A stretch of DNA of 64,000 nucleotides from Cupriavidus plantarum (GTDB lineage Bacteria > Pseudomonadota > Gammaproteobacteria > Burkholderiales > Burkholderiaceae): positions 1,736,001-1,800,000 of the forward strand of contig NZ_CAJPUX010000001.1 of assembly GCF_905397285.1 (NCBI RefSeq). The letters are read 5' to 3'. Positions within the stretch are counted from its first letter, which is position 1. The number at the start of each line of letters is the position of its first letter. Made by a program: the position numbers and the translations under genes. The notes beneath the pieces are model-generated. The model did no database searches, was not told the DNA's origin, and worked only from the letters and a program-made list of their open reading frames with translations. This document shows, piece by piece, positions 44,062 through 52,422 of this stretch.

Positions 44062-45765
44062 ATGGCTGCAATGACACGAACCAAAACAAGCAAGTCACGT
44101 CATCCCTCTTCACGCACGCTTTCGCTTCCACGTCGCACGCTCGCGGGTTCCGTCGCGGCGTGCCTGCTCGTGTCCGGCTGCGCTACCGCCCCGGGAACGC
44201 CCGGCGGCTATCTCAAGGACACCTTCGCCAGCGATGACCCGTGCGCCAACAATGCGCGCAACATCGGATTGGCCGCCGGCGTGGTGGTCGGCGCATTGCT
44301 GGGCGCGGCGGTATCGAACAACAAGAAGGTGGGCGCGCTGGTCGGCGCGGGGGTCGGCGCGGCCGCGGGCGGCTTGATCGGGGCCGACATGGATCGACGC
44401 CGTTGCGAACTGGCGCGCATCGCGCAGAAGCACGGCCTCGACATGACCGTCACGCCGCTCGACGCGGCCACGGGCTCGGCACAGGATGGCAAGGCCGCCA
44501 ATAACCCGAACGCGCAGAATGCCGGACTTCTCGTCGCGGTCACGGACAATGCCGCACCCGGCAAGGCCCAGTTCGCGCACGGTTCGGCGGAACTGCAGCC
44601 AGCTGCCCGCGCGTCCTTCATGGATATCGCCCTGCAGTATTCGTATGTGGCGCAATCCCGCACGCTGAACGCGCAAAGCAGCCAGCAGGACCGCAATGCC
44701 ATCGAAGCTCTAAAGTTCAAACGCATTCTGCTCGTCGGCCACACGGACGATACCGGCGCATCGACCTATAACGCGGATTTGTCGGAACGCCGGGCGCGCG
44801 CGGTGGCCGCGGTCTTCCGCGAAGCTGGTGTGCCGGAATCGCAATTGTTCTATCAGGGCGCGGGCGAGACATTGCCCGTCGCCGACAATCATCTGGAGGC
44901 CGGCCGCGCGAAGAACCGCCGCGTCGAGATCGTCGATCTGACCGACGATGCGAGTCTTGCGCGCTTTCTGGAAGTGCGTCGGCCAAATGTCGCGTTCTAC
45001 CGCAACACCACGGAATCGCCCGCCGTCGCTTCGTCGAATACGCCGCCCCGCGTGGCGCAGCCGAACAATGCGCCCGTCACGGTAGCCACCACAGCAGCCG
45101 TCAAGCCCCAGAAAAGTCCGCAGCCGCCCAGGCCGGCGGCACCCGCAACGGCGGCCGTGCGGCAAAGCCCGGACGCGCAACCGTCGGCGGCTGCCGTCAA
45201 AGGCTGGGACTTCGGCGGCGCCCCGACGCGAGCCAGCGCGGGCACGCTCGATCTCGGCAAGCTGGAACGTTCATCCGGCTTCTCGATCATCCCTTCCGCG
45301 GTGGCCGATACGCCGATCACGCGCTGCGATCTGGACCGCCCCCGTGCATCGAATGCCGTCAAATCGCTCAAGGACGACAAGGCCATTGCGACAGGCGATT
45401 ACATGCCGGGCCTCTTCAACACAAGCTGGGTGGACAAGGTCAACGGCAATCTCGTGGCACTGAACAACGTCGCGGTCTTGCGCGATGGCGGCGCACCCGC
45501 GCGCAAGCCGACGCTCCTCGTCTATCGCGACTATCGCGACAGCAAGCAGGAGCCGGAACTCCGCACCACGCCGGAGGTGAACACGTATCGGGGCGACAAG
45601 GCCCTGCTGTATCGCGTGTTCGTCAATCAGGCGTCCGTGCAATGCCTGGACATCGTCATTCCGCACAGGACGCCGGATCGTGCCGAAGGCTCCTGGCTGC
45701 GTTACGACAAGATGGGCGAACAGTATTCGGCCGCATTCAATCCGCAGCTCGTGCGCGTGCATTGA
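44062..45765 (+). CDS. OmpA-family lipoprotein with glycine zipper
   Basis: 567 residues; start at the ATG at 44062 (44071 also possible). A signal ends in the lipobox LLVSGC, so C40 would be lipidated. Residues ~65-110 form a glycine-zipper (GVVVGALLGAAVSNN, VGALVGAGVGAAAGG). An OmpA domain follows (about 165-300), with GHTDDTGASTYNADLSERRARAV and KNRRVEIVDL providing peptidoglycan-binding Asp and Arg. A Pro/Ala linker leads to a C-terminal domain of about 170 residues (from SGFSIIPSAV to the end) that I do not recognise. It heads a three-gene cassette with a membrane protein and a VWA-like exported protein. Confidence 0.85.
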   Translation: MAAMTRTKTSKSRHPSSRTLSLPRRTLAGSVAACLLVSGCATAPGTPGGYLKDTFASDDPCANNARNIGLAAGVVVGALLGAAVSNNKKVGALVGAGVGAAAGGLIGADMDRRRCELARIAQKHGLDMTVTPLDAATGSAQDGKAANNPNAQNAGLLVAVTDNAAPGKAQFAHGSAELQPAARASFMDIALQYSYVAQSRTLNAQSSQQDRNAIEALKFKRILLVGHTDDTGASTYNADLSERRARAVAAVFREAGVPESQLFYQGAGETLPVADNHLEAGRAKNRRVEIVDLTDDASLARFLEVRRPNVAFYRNTTESPAVASSNTPPRVAQPNNAPVTVATTAAVKPQKSPQPPRPAAPATAAVRQSPDAQPSAAAVKGWDFGGAPTRASAGTLDLGKLERSSGFSIIPSAVADTPITRCDLDRPRASNAVKSLKDDKAIATGDYMPGLFNTSWVDKVNGNLVALNNVAVLRDGGAPARKPTLLVYRDYRDSKQEPELRTTPEVNTYRGDKALLYRVFVNQASVQCLDIVIPHRTPDRAEGSWLRYDKMGEQYSAAFNPQLVRVH

Positions 45766-45800
45766 GCCATACACGATAACTTCCTGCTGAGAACGAAAAA

Positions 45801-47306
45801 ATGGGTGACTGGATCAACCAAAACATGTCGGTGATCTACTCCGCGATTGCGCTCGGGATCTTGCTGATGATCTATCTGAGCAACAAGTTCCGGATTGATT
45901 TCCTGCTGATGAACTTCTGGTACGGCCTGCCCGTCGTCGGAAAGATCGCGCGCCTGTCACGGGACAACACGCGCCACGCCAAGAACAAGACGTGGACGAT
46001 TTCCGAACGCACGCTCTGCGATGCCTACAAGCAGTTCATCCACTTCACGACCGAAGACGAGTTCAACAAGCGGCTGACCTATCTGTCCAAGGCGAACGAC
46101 CTTGGCCGTTCGCCGACGCCCGGCTGGATGATGGGCCTGCTGTTCGTGCTGGTGCTGGCCGAGGGTCTCGGCTTCTCGTACATGCTGGGCACCTGGATGG
46201 CCGGCGAGAGCGGCAGCGAGAACACGCGGCAGTTGCTGATGTGGGCGGTGGTGTTCGTGCTCTGCGTGATCTTCGTGTTCGTGATGCATGCGGCCGGCCA
46301 TCAGCTGTATCGATCGAACCTCGTCGCCAAGGCGGATCGCGACTGGCGCGCCGATGGTCAGCCGGGGAAGTTCTCGAGCCACAACATCAAGCTCGACGAC
46401 GTCCAGTCCAAAGATGACGACCAGCCCGAGTACACGCAGTGCGCCAACCGCGTCGGCACCGGCCGGAGCTACTTCATGGTCGGCACGGCCATCGTCATCA
46501 TCGTCGTGGTCGCCGTTGTTTCGACGATCATGCGGATGCGCCACCTCGACTCTGAACATACGGCCTCGACGACGCTCTCCGCACCGGCGAACGCGACCGG
46601 CGGCAACCCGTTCGACAAGCTCGGACAAGGGCTGCCCAACGAGGTACTCCAAAGCCAGGCAAAGGCGGAAGCGAAGGCCGCCGAAGACGGCAAGGCCGCT
46701 TACAAGGACGAAGGCTACGCCGCGTTCTTCATGCTGGCGTTCATTTTCGCGATCACGCAGCTGGTCGGTATTGCCGGCGGCTACAAGTGGGGCTTCGCGG
46801 GCCGCGAGAGCAAGGCGGCCTTCAAGGGGACGCGCGGGTTTTCGACCTATGACGACTATCTGTCGTTCTACGCACCGCTGGCGCAAGTGGCGCAGTCCAA
46901 GCTGCAGGCGCTCCAGCAGAAGCTGAGCGAGCGGCGTACCAACGATGGACTGCGCCTCGAGCATACGTTCGACGATTTCCTGGAAGAGCACCGCGTCAAC
47001 CGCCTGAAGGCCATGGGCGCAACCGCCGCCCCGGCTGCTGGGGCTACCGCTGCTGCCGCCGAAGCGGTGGTTGCCGCCGCATCGGCGCCGGTCAAGTACA
47101 CCGCGGAGGAAGCGCTGCGCGAGATCGATTCGCTGACGGCGGCATCGGGCAAGGAGTCTGCCATCCGCTTCCTGCAATCGCTGCCGGACGATACGCGGGC
47201 GACGGTCACGTCCCTGCTGACCGAGCGCAAGGCCGCGCGCGAAGCCGCCGAGGCCGCCGCGCGAGACAAGGAAGCGGAACGCGCTCGTCTTGAGTCGCTG
47301 CTGTAA
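45801..47306 (+). CDS. Multi-pass membrane protein of unknown function
   Basis: 501 residues. Hydrophobic segments occur near 9-28, 108-130, 147-165, 227-247 and 308-330. A soluble, charged part lies after the first segment (about 35-105) and a long cytoplasmic-looking C terminus (about 340-501) is rich in Ala/Glu and probably coiled-coil (ERKAAREAAEAAARDKEAER). No known domain is apparent. It starts 35 bases after the OmpA-family gene and is followed after 9 bases by the VWA-like gene. Confidence 0.75.
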   Translation: MGDWINQNMSVIYSAIALGILLMIYLSNKFRIDFLLMNFWYGLPVVGKIARLSRDNTRHAKNKTWTISERTLCDAYKQFIHFTTEDEFNKRLTYLSKANDLGRSPTPGWMMGLLFVLVLAEGLGFSYMLGTWMAGESGSENTRQLLMWAVVFVLCVIFVFVMHAAGHQLYRSNLVAKADRDWRADGQPGKFSSHNIKLDDVQSKDDDQPEYTQCANRVGTGRSYFMVGTAIVIIVVVAVVSTIMRMRHLDSEHTASTTLSAPANATGGNPFDKLGQGLPNEVLQSQAKAEAKAAEDGKAAYKDEGYAAFFMLAFIFAITQLVGIAGGYKWGFAGRESKAAFKGTRGFSTYDDYLSFYAPLAQVAQSKLQALQQKLSERRTNDGLRLEHTFDDFLEEHRVNRLKAMGATAAPAAGATAAAAEAVVAAASAPVKYTAEEALREIDSLTAASGKESAIRFLQSLPDDTRATVTSLLTERKAAREAAEAAARDKEAERARLESLL

Positions 47307-47315
47307 GGAACCGCT

Positions 47316-48191
47316 ATGAAGATACTCCGGAATGCCCGCGCGGTGCGCGTGGCGGCGGCTATGATTACGGCGGCTACGATGACCTTTCCGCCTTTGGCGG
47401 CGCATGCCGCGAGCAACGATATTCCGAGCTGCTATGCAGCCAATCAGTTGCCCGCATCCGCTCAACCCGCTGATCGCGCGCTGTTCATCGTGATCGACCA
47501 GACGACGGTCCTCGATGACACGCTCACGCGCGAACTCGGACGCCAGTTGCAGACGCTGATCGTGCCGGGTACATCGTTTCAGGTGTTCAGCTTCTCCGCA
47601 TACGCGCAGGGGCGTTATCTGCAGCCGCTGGGCGGCGGGTATCTCGAACCCCCGATCACGGACAAGGCGGTGCGCGACAGTACCGCGGTGAAGCAACTGA
47701 AAAGTCTCGACGGCTGCCTGAAGTCGCAATTCACGTTCGGCACCAACCTCGCCGCCAAGGCGGTCGGTGAAGCGCTGCAGGGTGCGAGCGGCAATCTGGC
47801 CAAGTCCGATGTCGTAGGCAGCCTGGCGAGCGTGTCGAAGGCGGTCGGGGAGGCGCGGGCTCGCGTCAAGACCGTGCTCGTTGTGTCGGACATGCTCGAG
47901 AACTCCTCGGTCTCCAGCTTCTATGCGCAGGATCGCATGCGGCAGATCGATGCCGACGCCGAACTGCAGAAGGTACAGAAGGCCAACATCCGCGCGGATT
48001 TCGCGGGCGCGTCCATTTATGTCATGGGTGCGGGCATCGTGCCCGATGTGCCAGGCAAGCGAGCCACCGCGAACTATCGATCGACACAATCGCTCGCGTC
48101 GTTGCGCGCGTTCTGGGACGGCTTTTTCGCCCAGTCGAATGGAAAGCTCGTCGAATTTGGAACCCCCGCCCTGCTGACGCCGATCCGCTAG
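47316..48191 (+). CDS. Exported von Willebrand factor A-like protein
   Basis: 291 residues with a signal peptide ending AAHAAS. The core resembles a VWA fold: a first strand ALFIVIDQTTVLDD where the MIDAS DxSxS appears degenerate (D61, T63, V65), and a later strand VKTVLVVSDMLENSS with the typical Asp. IYVMGAGIVPD follows. Metal binding may be weak. It is the third gene of the OmpA/membrane/VWA-like cassette; a role in envelope assembly or surface sensing is only a guess. Confidence 0.65.
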   Translation: MKILRNARAVRVAAAMITAATMTFPPLAAHAASNDIPSCYAANQLPASAQPADRALFIVIDQTTVLDDTLTRELGRQLQTLIVPGTSFQVFSFSAYAQGRYLQPLGGGYLEPPITDKAVRDSTAVKQLKSLDGCLKSQFTFGTNLAAKAVGEALQGASGNLAKSDVVGSLASVSKAVGEARARVKTVLVVSDMLENSSVSSFYAQDRMRQIDADAELQKVQKANIRADFAGASIYVMGAGIVPDVPGKRATANYRSTQSLASLRAFWDGFFAQSNGKLVEFGTPALLTPIR

Positions 48192-48204
48192 CGGCGTACG
48201 GGCG

Positions 48205-49632
48205 CTAGTGAACGTGACTCCGTACGAGAAACGCGCCCCACACCCATCCCCCCGCTACCCTGCACCAGTCATCGGCCTTGCATTCGTAGAGCGGCAACGT
48301 CTGCCCCTGCCGCAGCATGCCGATGACCCGTCCCACTCCTCCCGGTACGTCATAGAGATCGACATCCGAGATGATCACCGTCGTGATCGGGCGCGCGGCG
48401 CTGCGTTCGCCGATCATCATCGGGGCGAAGCCTTGTAGCGGGCGCGGAACGTTCTGGCTCAGGACGCCCGGCTGCGCGGCGTTGAAGTTGCCTGGCGGGT
48501 CGTACTCGCAAGCCCACAGGGTGCCCTGCGTCGTCCCCAGCGCACAGGTGTTCCTCGCACAGCCAAGCCTCGTCGTTGCCTTCCAGATCATTTGCGTGAA
48601 ATGCCCGGTGACCTTCTTCGGATTATTCGCCGGATCGCATGCATCCCCGAAGATCGTTCCGGAATCATCCTCGCCGGCCAGCTTCGGCGAAGGGTTGTTG
48701 AAGTCGTAGACCTTCGATTCGCAATACCACTGCTGCGCGGCCTCCTTCCCCGTGCGGCTCGGATAGCCGAACGACAGGTTCTCGCCGTAGTGATAGTTGG
48801 GATCCGTGCCGCAGCCGAATGACGGACTCTGGTGGCAGAAGAATTCGTCGTTGTTGCTGTTCTTCGCCTTGCGACACGCACTGACCCATTGCTGCGCGTT
48901 GCTGGCCAGCTCCTGTGACCAGTTGAGCGCGGGCACGCCGTGCCGCGCGCGCATGGCGTTGTGTTCGTTGCAGATATCCAGTTCCTCCCCGCTGAGTCCC
49001 GCGCACCCCGTTCCCGGCGATGGCCCCGGCCCCCCTCCGCCGCCCGCGCCGCTTCCGCCCCCGGGCGTAAACGCGCCGCACAGCAATCCCAGCGCATTCA
49101 CATGCCGCCCATACCGCCCCTGCACGCCAGTCGCCGCTTCCCCCGCGGGACATGTCTGGATCTCCGTCGGAAAGCGCGAGAATCCCGGCGGTTCCTGCCC
49201 CAGCCTGAAGGTCGTACGATCGTTTCCAGTCGTGGATCGGCAACTGACATCGATCGTCAGGACCTGCCGATTGCCGTCCGTGAACAGCAAGCCGATGCCC
49301 GCCACGATCTTGCCCGCGCCGCAGGTTCGTTCGGACGGTCCACCGCCGTTACCCCCACGCGTTGGGCCGAACCATGGCGCACCGACATCCCCGTTGGGCG
49401 CCACCGGCGCGCAGGTAATGGAGATCTGATCCATCCACGCGCCCGATCGCACTCGCATGCCGACAAGAAATTGACCGGCGGGGCATGCATCGCGCGCGGC
49501 GAAGTCCCCCTGTGCCCCTACCGCGGCAAAATCTCGTGCCGAACCGAGCCTGGAATGCAGGCTCGATAGCAGGATCAGGAAACACAGCAACGCGAATGCC
49601 ATCCGGTGCGACACCGGCTCGGTTGAGGTCAT
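48205..49632 (-). CDS. Secreted CAP-domain protein with N-terminal beta-prism-like and C-terminal SH3-like parts
   Basis: 475 residues from the ATG at 49632, with GGGGAG upstream. A signal/anchor segment AFALLCFLILLSSL is near the N terminus. Residues ~40-195 hold three Cys-containing repeats of the CPAGQFLVGMRVRSG...ISITC type, resembling VMO-I/jacalin-like folds. After a Gly/Pro-rich linker, a CAP (SCP/PR-1) domain follows with HNAMRARHGVPALNW, GENLSFGY, GHFTQMIWKAT and ACEYDPPGNF. A C-terminal SH3-like part (DVDLYDVPGGVGRVIGML) ends in VRSHVH. CAP proteins are exported; their activity is mostly unknown. It is convergent with the VWA-like gene. Confidence 0.85.
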   Translation of the reverse strand: MTSTEPVSHRMAFALLCFLILLSSLHSRLGSARDFAAVGAQGDFAARDACPAGQFLVGMRVRSGAWMDQISITCAPVAPNGDVGAPWFGPTRGGNGGGPSERTCGAGKIVAGIGLLFTDGNRQVLTIDVSCRSTTGNDRTTFRLGQEPPGFSRFPTEIQTCPAGEAATGVQGRYGRHVNALGLLCGAFTPGGGSGAGGGGGPGPSPGTGCAGLSGEELDICNEHNAMRARHGVPALNWSQELASNAQQWVSACRKAKNSNNDEFFCHQSPSFGCGTDPNYHYGENLSFGYPSRTGKEAAQQWYCESKVYDFNNPSPKLAGEDDSGTIFGDACDPANNPKKVTGHFTQMIWKATTRLGCARNTCALGTTQGTLWACEYDPPGNFNAAQPGVLSQNVPRPLQGFAPMMIGERSAARPITTVIISDVDLYDVPGGVGRVIGMLRQGQTLPLYECKADDWCRVAGGWVWGAFLVRSHVH

Positions 49633-49800
49633 CGCAGTCTCCCCGATTTGCTGCTTCTTGTTGTTGCACGCGGGACAGCGGGTGCGGCGGTCCAGGCAAT
49701 GGCTACAGCCTAGAAAGCACGCTTCGAAAAGCAAATGCGCTTCGGTTTATTCTGATCTGCACGAAATTTCAGGGACAGCCCGTGGCGAGCCGCTGGCGGT

Positions 49801-49845
49801 ACTATCGACGCGGCGCTATCGACGCATCAAAGACGCGTCGATAGT
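49801..49845. terminator. 12-bp inverted repeat at the dipeptidase stop
   Basis: ACTATCGACGCG (49801-49812) and CGCGTCGATAGT (49834-49845) are exact complements around the last codons and stop of the dipeptidase gene. A third partial copy (CTATCGACGC) lies in the loop. There is no U-tract; termination is possible but not proven. Confidence 0.4.
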
Positions 49846-50965
49846 TGCCGCCCAGCACCTGCTCCGTCTCAGCCTGGGAAAATCCTTCCGCCAGCAATGC
49901 GCTGCCCAGCAACGGCAACTGCGCATAGTTCGTGAACACCGGCGGCGAGATAAAGCCGAGCATGTCCGTCCCGAGGCCGACATGCTCGACACCGACCACA
50001 TCCGCCATGCGCTTGAACCCATGTGCCATCTCGCGCAAGTCGTGGAACGATCCCGCGCTGGGCCAGATGCCGATGACCCCGCCCGTATCGGCAACCGCGC
50101 GCGCATGATCGGCCGAAATCGAACGCCCGCGAGACGTGGGCCGCGAAACCAACGCGGTATGCGACAGCACCAGCGGCTTCGTCGAGACGGTCGCCGCGCG
50201 CTTCACGAGGTCGTACGTGCCATGCGCGACATCGACGACGATGCCCAGCGCATTGCATCGACGCACGACATGCGCGCCGAAATCGGTCAAGCCGCCCTGT
50301 GCCGGTGCCTCCGTCTGGATATCGCCAAGCTCGTTGACGCGATAGTGCGTCAGCTGCAATTGCCGCAGCTTGTGCACTTCAAATGCCTCATCGACACGCT
50401 CCACGGCGCCCTCGAGGAAATCCGCGCCTTCCGCGGTGATGATCACGCGCGGCCCGTCGCCGGCGGTGCGAAGCGCCCCGGCATCCGTCACCACACCGAG
50501 CCCTTGTTCGGCACATAGCGCCTTCGCCCGTTCGAACGACAGCTGCGACAGCCGATACAACTCCCCCGGCTCGGGCTTGCGCCACGCCTCGAACCGCTTG
50601 CGATCGGCCGACACGCGCGTGGCGGCGGTATCGGCAACGATGGCCAGGCAGATCACGTTCATCCCACCCTCGACCATCGGCGCACGCAGCGACGTGAAAG
50701 CACGATGCAACCCCGTCGCTGGATCCCGCGAGAGCGTGACACGACCTGCATGGCTATGCATATCGATGGTCACGGCCCCCGGCGATGCGCGCCATGGCAC
50801 CGTCCCACCTTCGGGACGTTCCCCGGATCGCCCCGGCGCGCAAGCCACCACGCCCAGCGCGGCCCCAAACGCAAGAAACGCGCGCCTGCGTGGCCTGAAC
50901 TGCAGGGCCGTGGTGGCCGCGTCGGCTTCCACCGGCAATCGTGCTTCCTGGATGTTGGATGTCAT
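49802..50965 (-). CDS. Membrane dipeptidase (M19), probable Tat lipoprotein
   Basis: 387 residues. The N terminus has RRRAFLAFGAALGVVAC, combining a twin-arginine-like motif with a lipobox ending at Cys. DMHSH (zinc ligands), ITAEGADFLEG (bridging Glu), DVAHGT, LSHTALVSRPTSRGR and GLGTDMLGF are the binuclear-zinc and substrate residues of renal-dipeptidase-like enzymes. It hydrolyses dipeptides, often with D-residues at the C-terminal position, in the periplasm. No clear Shine-Dalgarno is visible. Confidence 0.9.
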   Translation of the reverse strand: MTSNIQEARLPVEADAATTALQFRPRRRAFLAFGAALGVVACAPGRSGERPEGGTVPWRASPGAVTIDMHSHAGRVTLSRDPATGLHRAFTSLRAPMVEGGMNVICLAIVADTAATRVSADRKRFEAWRKPEPGELYRLSQLSFERAKALCAEQGLGVVTDAGALRTAGDGPRVIITAEGADFLEGAVERVDEAFEVHKLRQLQLTHYRVNELGDIQTEAPAQGGLTDFGAHVVRRCNALGIVVDVAHGTYDLVKRAATVSTKPLVLSHTALVSRPTSRGRSISADHARAVADTGGVIGIWPSAGSFHDLREMAHGFKRMADVVGVEHVGLGTDMLGFISPPVFTNYAQLPLLGSALLAEGFSQAETEQVLGGNYRRVFDASIAPRR

Positions 50966-50994
50966 GTCGTGAGGAATAAGGTAGCGCCGCCGCG

Positions 50995-52200
50995 CTACTC
51001 CAGATCCACCGCAGCTTCCGGGTAAAGCTTGGGGAAGAGAAAATTCAATGCGTCCAGTGGAAAGCCGATCTCGACGTCTCCGCGGTGACTATCGGAAACA
51101 AGAAGACCGTCTTTCAGAAACTGCGCAAGCAGCCGTCGCCCCGTGCGTTCGCCCACGCCGGTCATCTGAATAAAGTCCGCTCGCGACACTCCGCCGGCCG
51201 CGATCAGATGGTGCAGCGGCATCAAGGCTTCCTGCCGGTAATACTTGTACTGGCTCGAGTGACCACGAAACGAGATCAAGGCCTGAAGGCGCTCACGCAT
51301 CTCCGTAATGTCGAGCATCCTGGTCATGAATGAAACCTGATCGTCGCACTGCCCGATAAAGAACTTGCACCATTCCCGCAGCATGCGCTCGCTGAGGTTT
51401 CCCCGGCCATCGACGTCGCCCTGCCGCGGCATATTCGCGTTGCTCAGCAAACCATAATAGTCATCACGCCTTCTCGCCAGCCCGCGGTTCACCGACCACA
51501 ACCCTCCACTCAGCGGATACAGCGCGCAATGGGTCTGCAAACGCGCGGAACGCCCATTGCCATCGCGAAAGGGGTGCGTCCAGACAACCCGATGATGCGC
51601 GGCGGCGATGGTGTAGAGCAACGGATCGAGGCCAACGAGCCGGCCGTAGATCTGCGTCATTCGCTCCAGAAAACGCGGAAGCGACGCGGGGGTGGGAGCG
51701 ACATGCTTCTGGATGGCCACCTCCCTCTGGCGAAGGCTACCCGGCTCCACGACGTCGCCGTCCTCGGTGGTCCGGTCTTCGGCGGGCAGTCTGGAGTACA
51801 GGGCGTAGTGGGCCTTCAGCAGGAAATCCGAACGCAGTGCATCCGCTTCGCTCGTAACCAGCATCTCCAGCTCACGCTCCGCATCGATATGGGCCACCGC
51901 AAGGCGCTGCAACTTGGCAGTCTCCGGCTTTGCCGAGAAGTCCTTTCTCAGCGCGCGCTCGATATTTACCGGATGCGTGCTCTCGCCCTCGATCCGGTTC
52001 GAGTAGTACGAGTTCATGCTCCGCACGAGCTCCCTGACGCGGCACCGCGCAGACGCACTCAATGCCCCCTGCAATCGATGAGACTTTTCGATCACATCGC
52101 GCGATGCGGAAACAAGCTCTTCGGCCTGCAACTGAGGCAGCAAAGGCTCAAATTGATGTGGACTATCGTAGACCGCGACTACGGTGGATCGTACAGACAT
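50995..52200 (-). CDS. Fic-domain AMP-transferase
   Basis: 401 residues. The active motif HPFRDGNGRSAR at 209-220 is intact, so AMP transfer (or its reversal) is expected. An inhibitory SxxxEG motif lies in front of it (S67-E71-G72, SNRIEG), placing it among class II Fic proteins that self-inhibit. A C-terminal winged-helix-like part (GVSRADFIQMTGVGERTGRRLLAQFLKDG) suggests DNA binding. The start codon is directly preceded by copies of the motif AACTGGCCA and shows no Shine-Dalgarno. Confidence 0.92.
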   Translation of the reverse strand: MSVRSTVVAVYDSPHQFEPLLPQLQAEELVSASRDVIEKSHRLQGALSASARCRVRELVRSMNSYYSNRIEGESTHPVNIERALRKDFSAKPETAKLQRLAVAHIDAERELEMLVTSEADALRSDFLLKAHYALYSRLPAEDRTTEDGDVVEPGSLRQREVAIQKHVAPTPASLPRFLERMTQIYGRLVGLDPLLYTIAAAHHRVVWTHPFRDGNGRSARLQTHCALYPLSGGLWSVNRGLARRRDDYYGLLSNANMPRQGDVDGRGNLSERMLREWCKFFIGQCDDQVSFMTRMLDITEMRERLQALISFRGHSSQYKYYRQEALMPLHHLIAAGGVSRADFIQMTGVGERTGRRLLAQFLKDGLLVSDSHRGDVEIGFPLDALNFLFPKLYPEAAVDLE

Positions 52201-52201
52201 G

Positions 52202-52312
52202 TGGCCAGTTTTTTGGCCAGTTCAATGTCCGGAATACGAATCGTAAAAACCTATTATATACATTAACTTATGCACCACCAAGACTCGGAAAATTCCGATC
52301 TTTTGGCCAGTT
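52202..52312 (-). promoter_or_regulatory. fic promoter with three copies of an AACTGGCCA motif
   Basis: On the minus strand TTGGTG (52276-52281) and a perfect TATAAT (52253-52258) are 17 bases apart. The plus-strand motif TGGCCAGTT occurs at 52202-52210, 52214-52222 and 52304-52312, the last two as TTTTGGCCAGTT. One copy is upstream of the -35 box and two lie in the leader next to the start codon, a layout suited to autoregulation by the winged-helix part of Fic. Confidence 0.6.
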
Positions 52313-52367
52313 TCCCACCATCTTTCTGACAAGTATCTGGCGCGCCTATTGGTCACATTCCCAGCCA

Positions 52368-52399
52368 TAAAAAAACCCGCTGGCGCCAGCCAGCGGGTT
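52368..52399 (-). terminator. Rho-independent terminator of purL
   Basis: On the minus strand an 11-bp stem (AACCCGCTGGC paired with GCCAGCGGGTT) with a 4-base loop is followed by a run of seven T, 24 bases beyond the purL stop. Confidence 0.95.
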
Positions 52400-52422
52400 C
52401 GTTCGCCACAGCACGGCGAGGG

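Noticed and set aside
44062..48191. OmpA/membrane/exported protein set considered as a Zorya or MotAB-like system
   Set aside because: The membrane protein shows no MotA/ExbB features, and no helicase or nuclease gene accompanies it.
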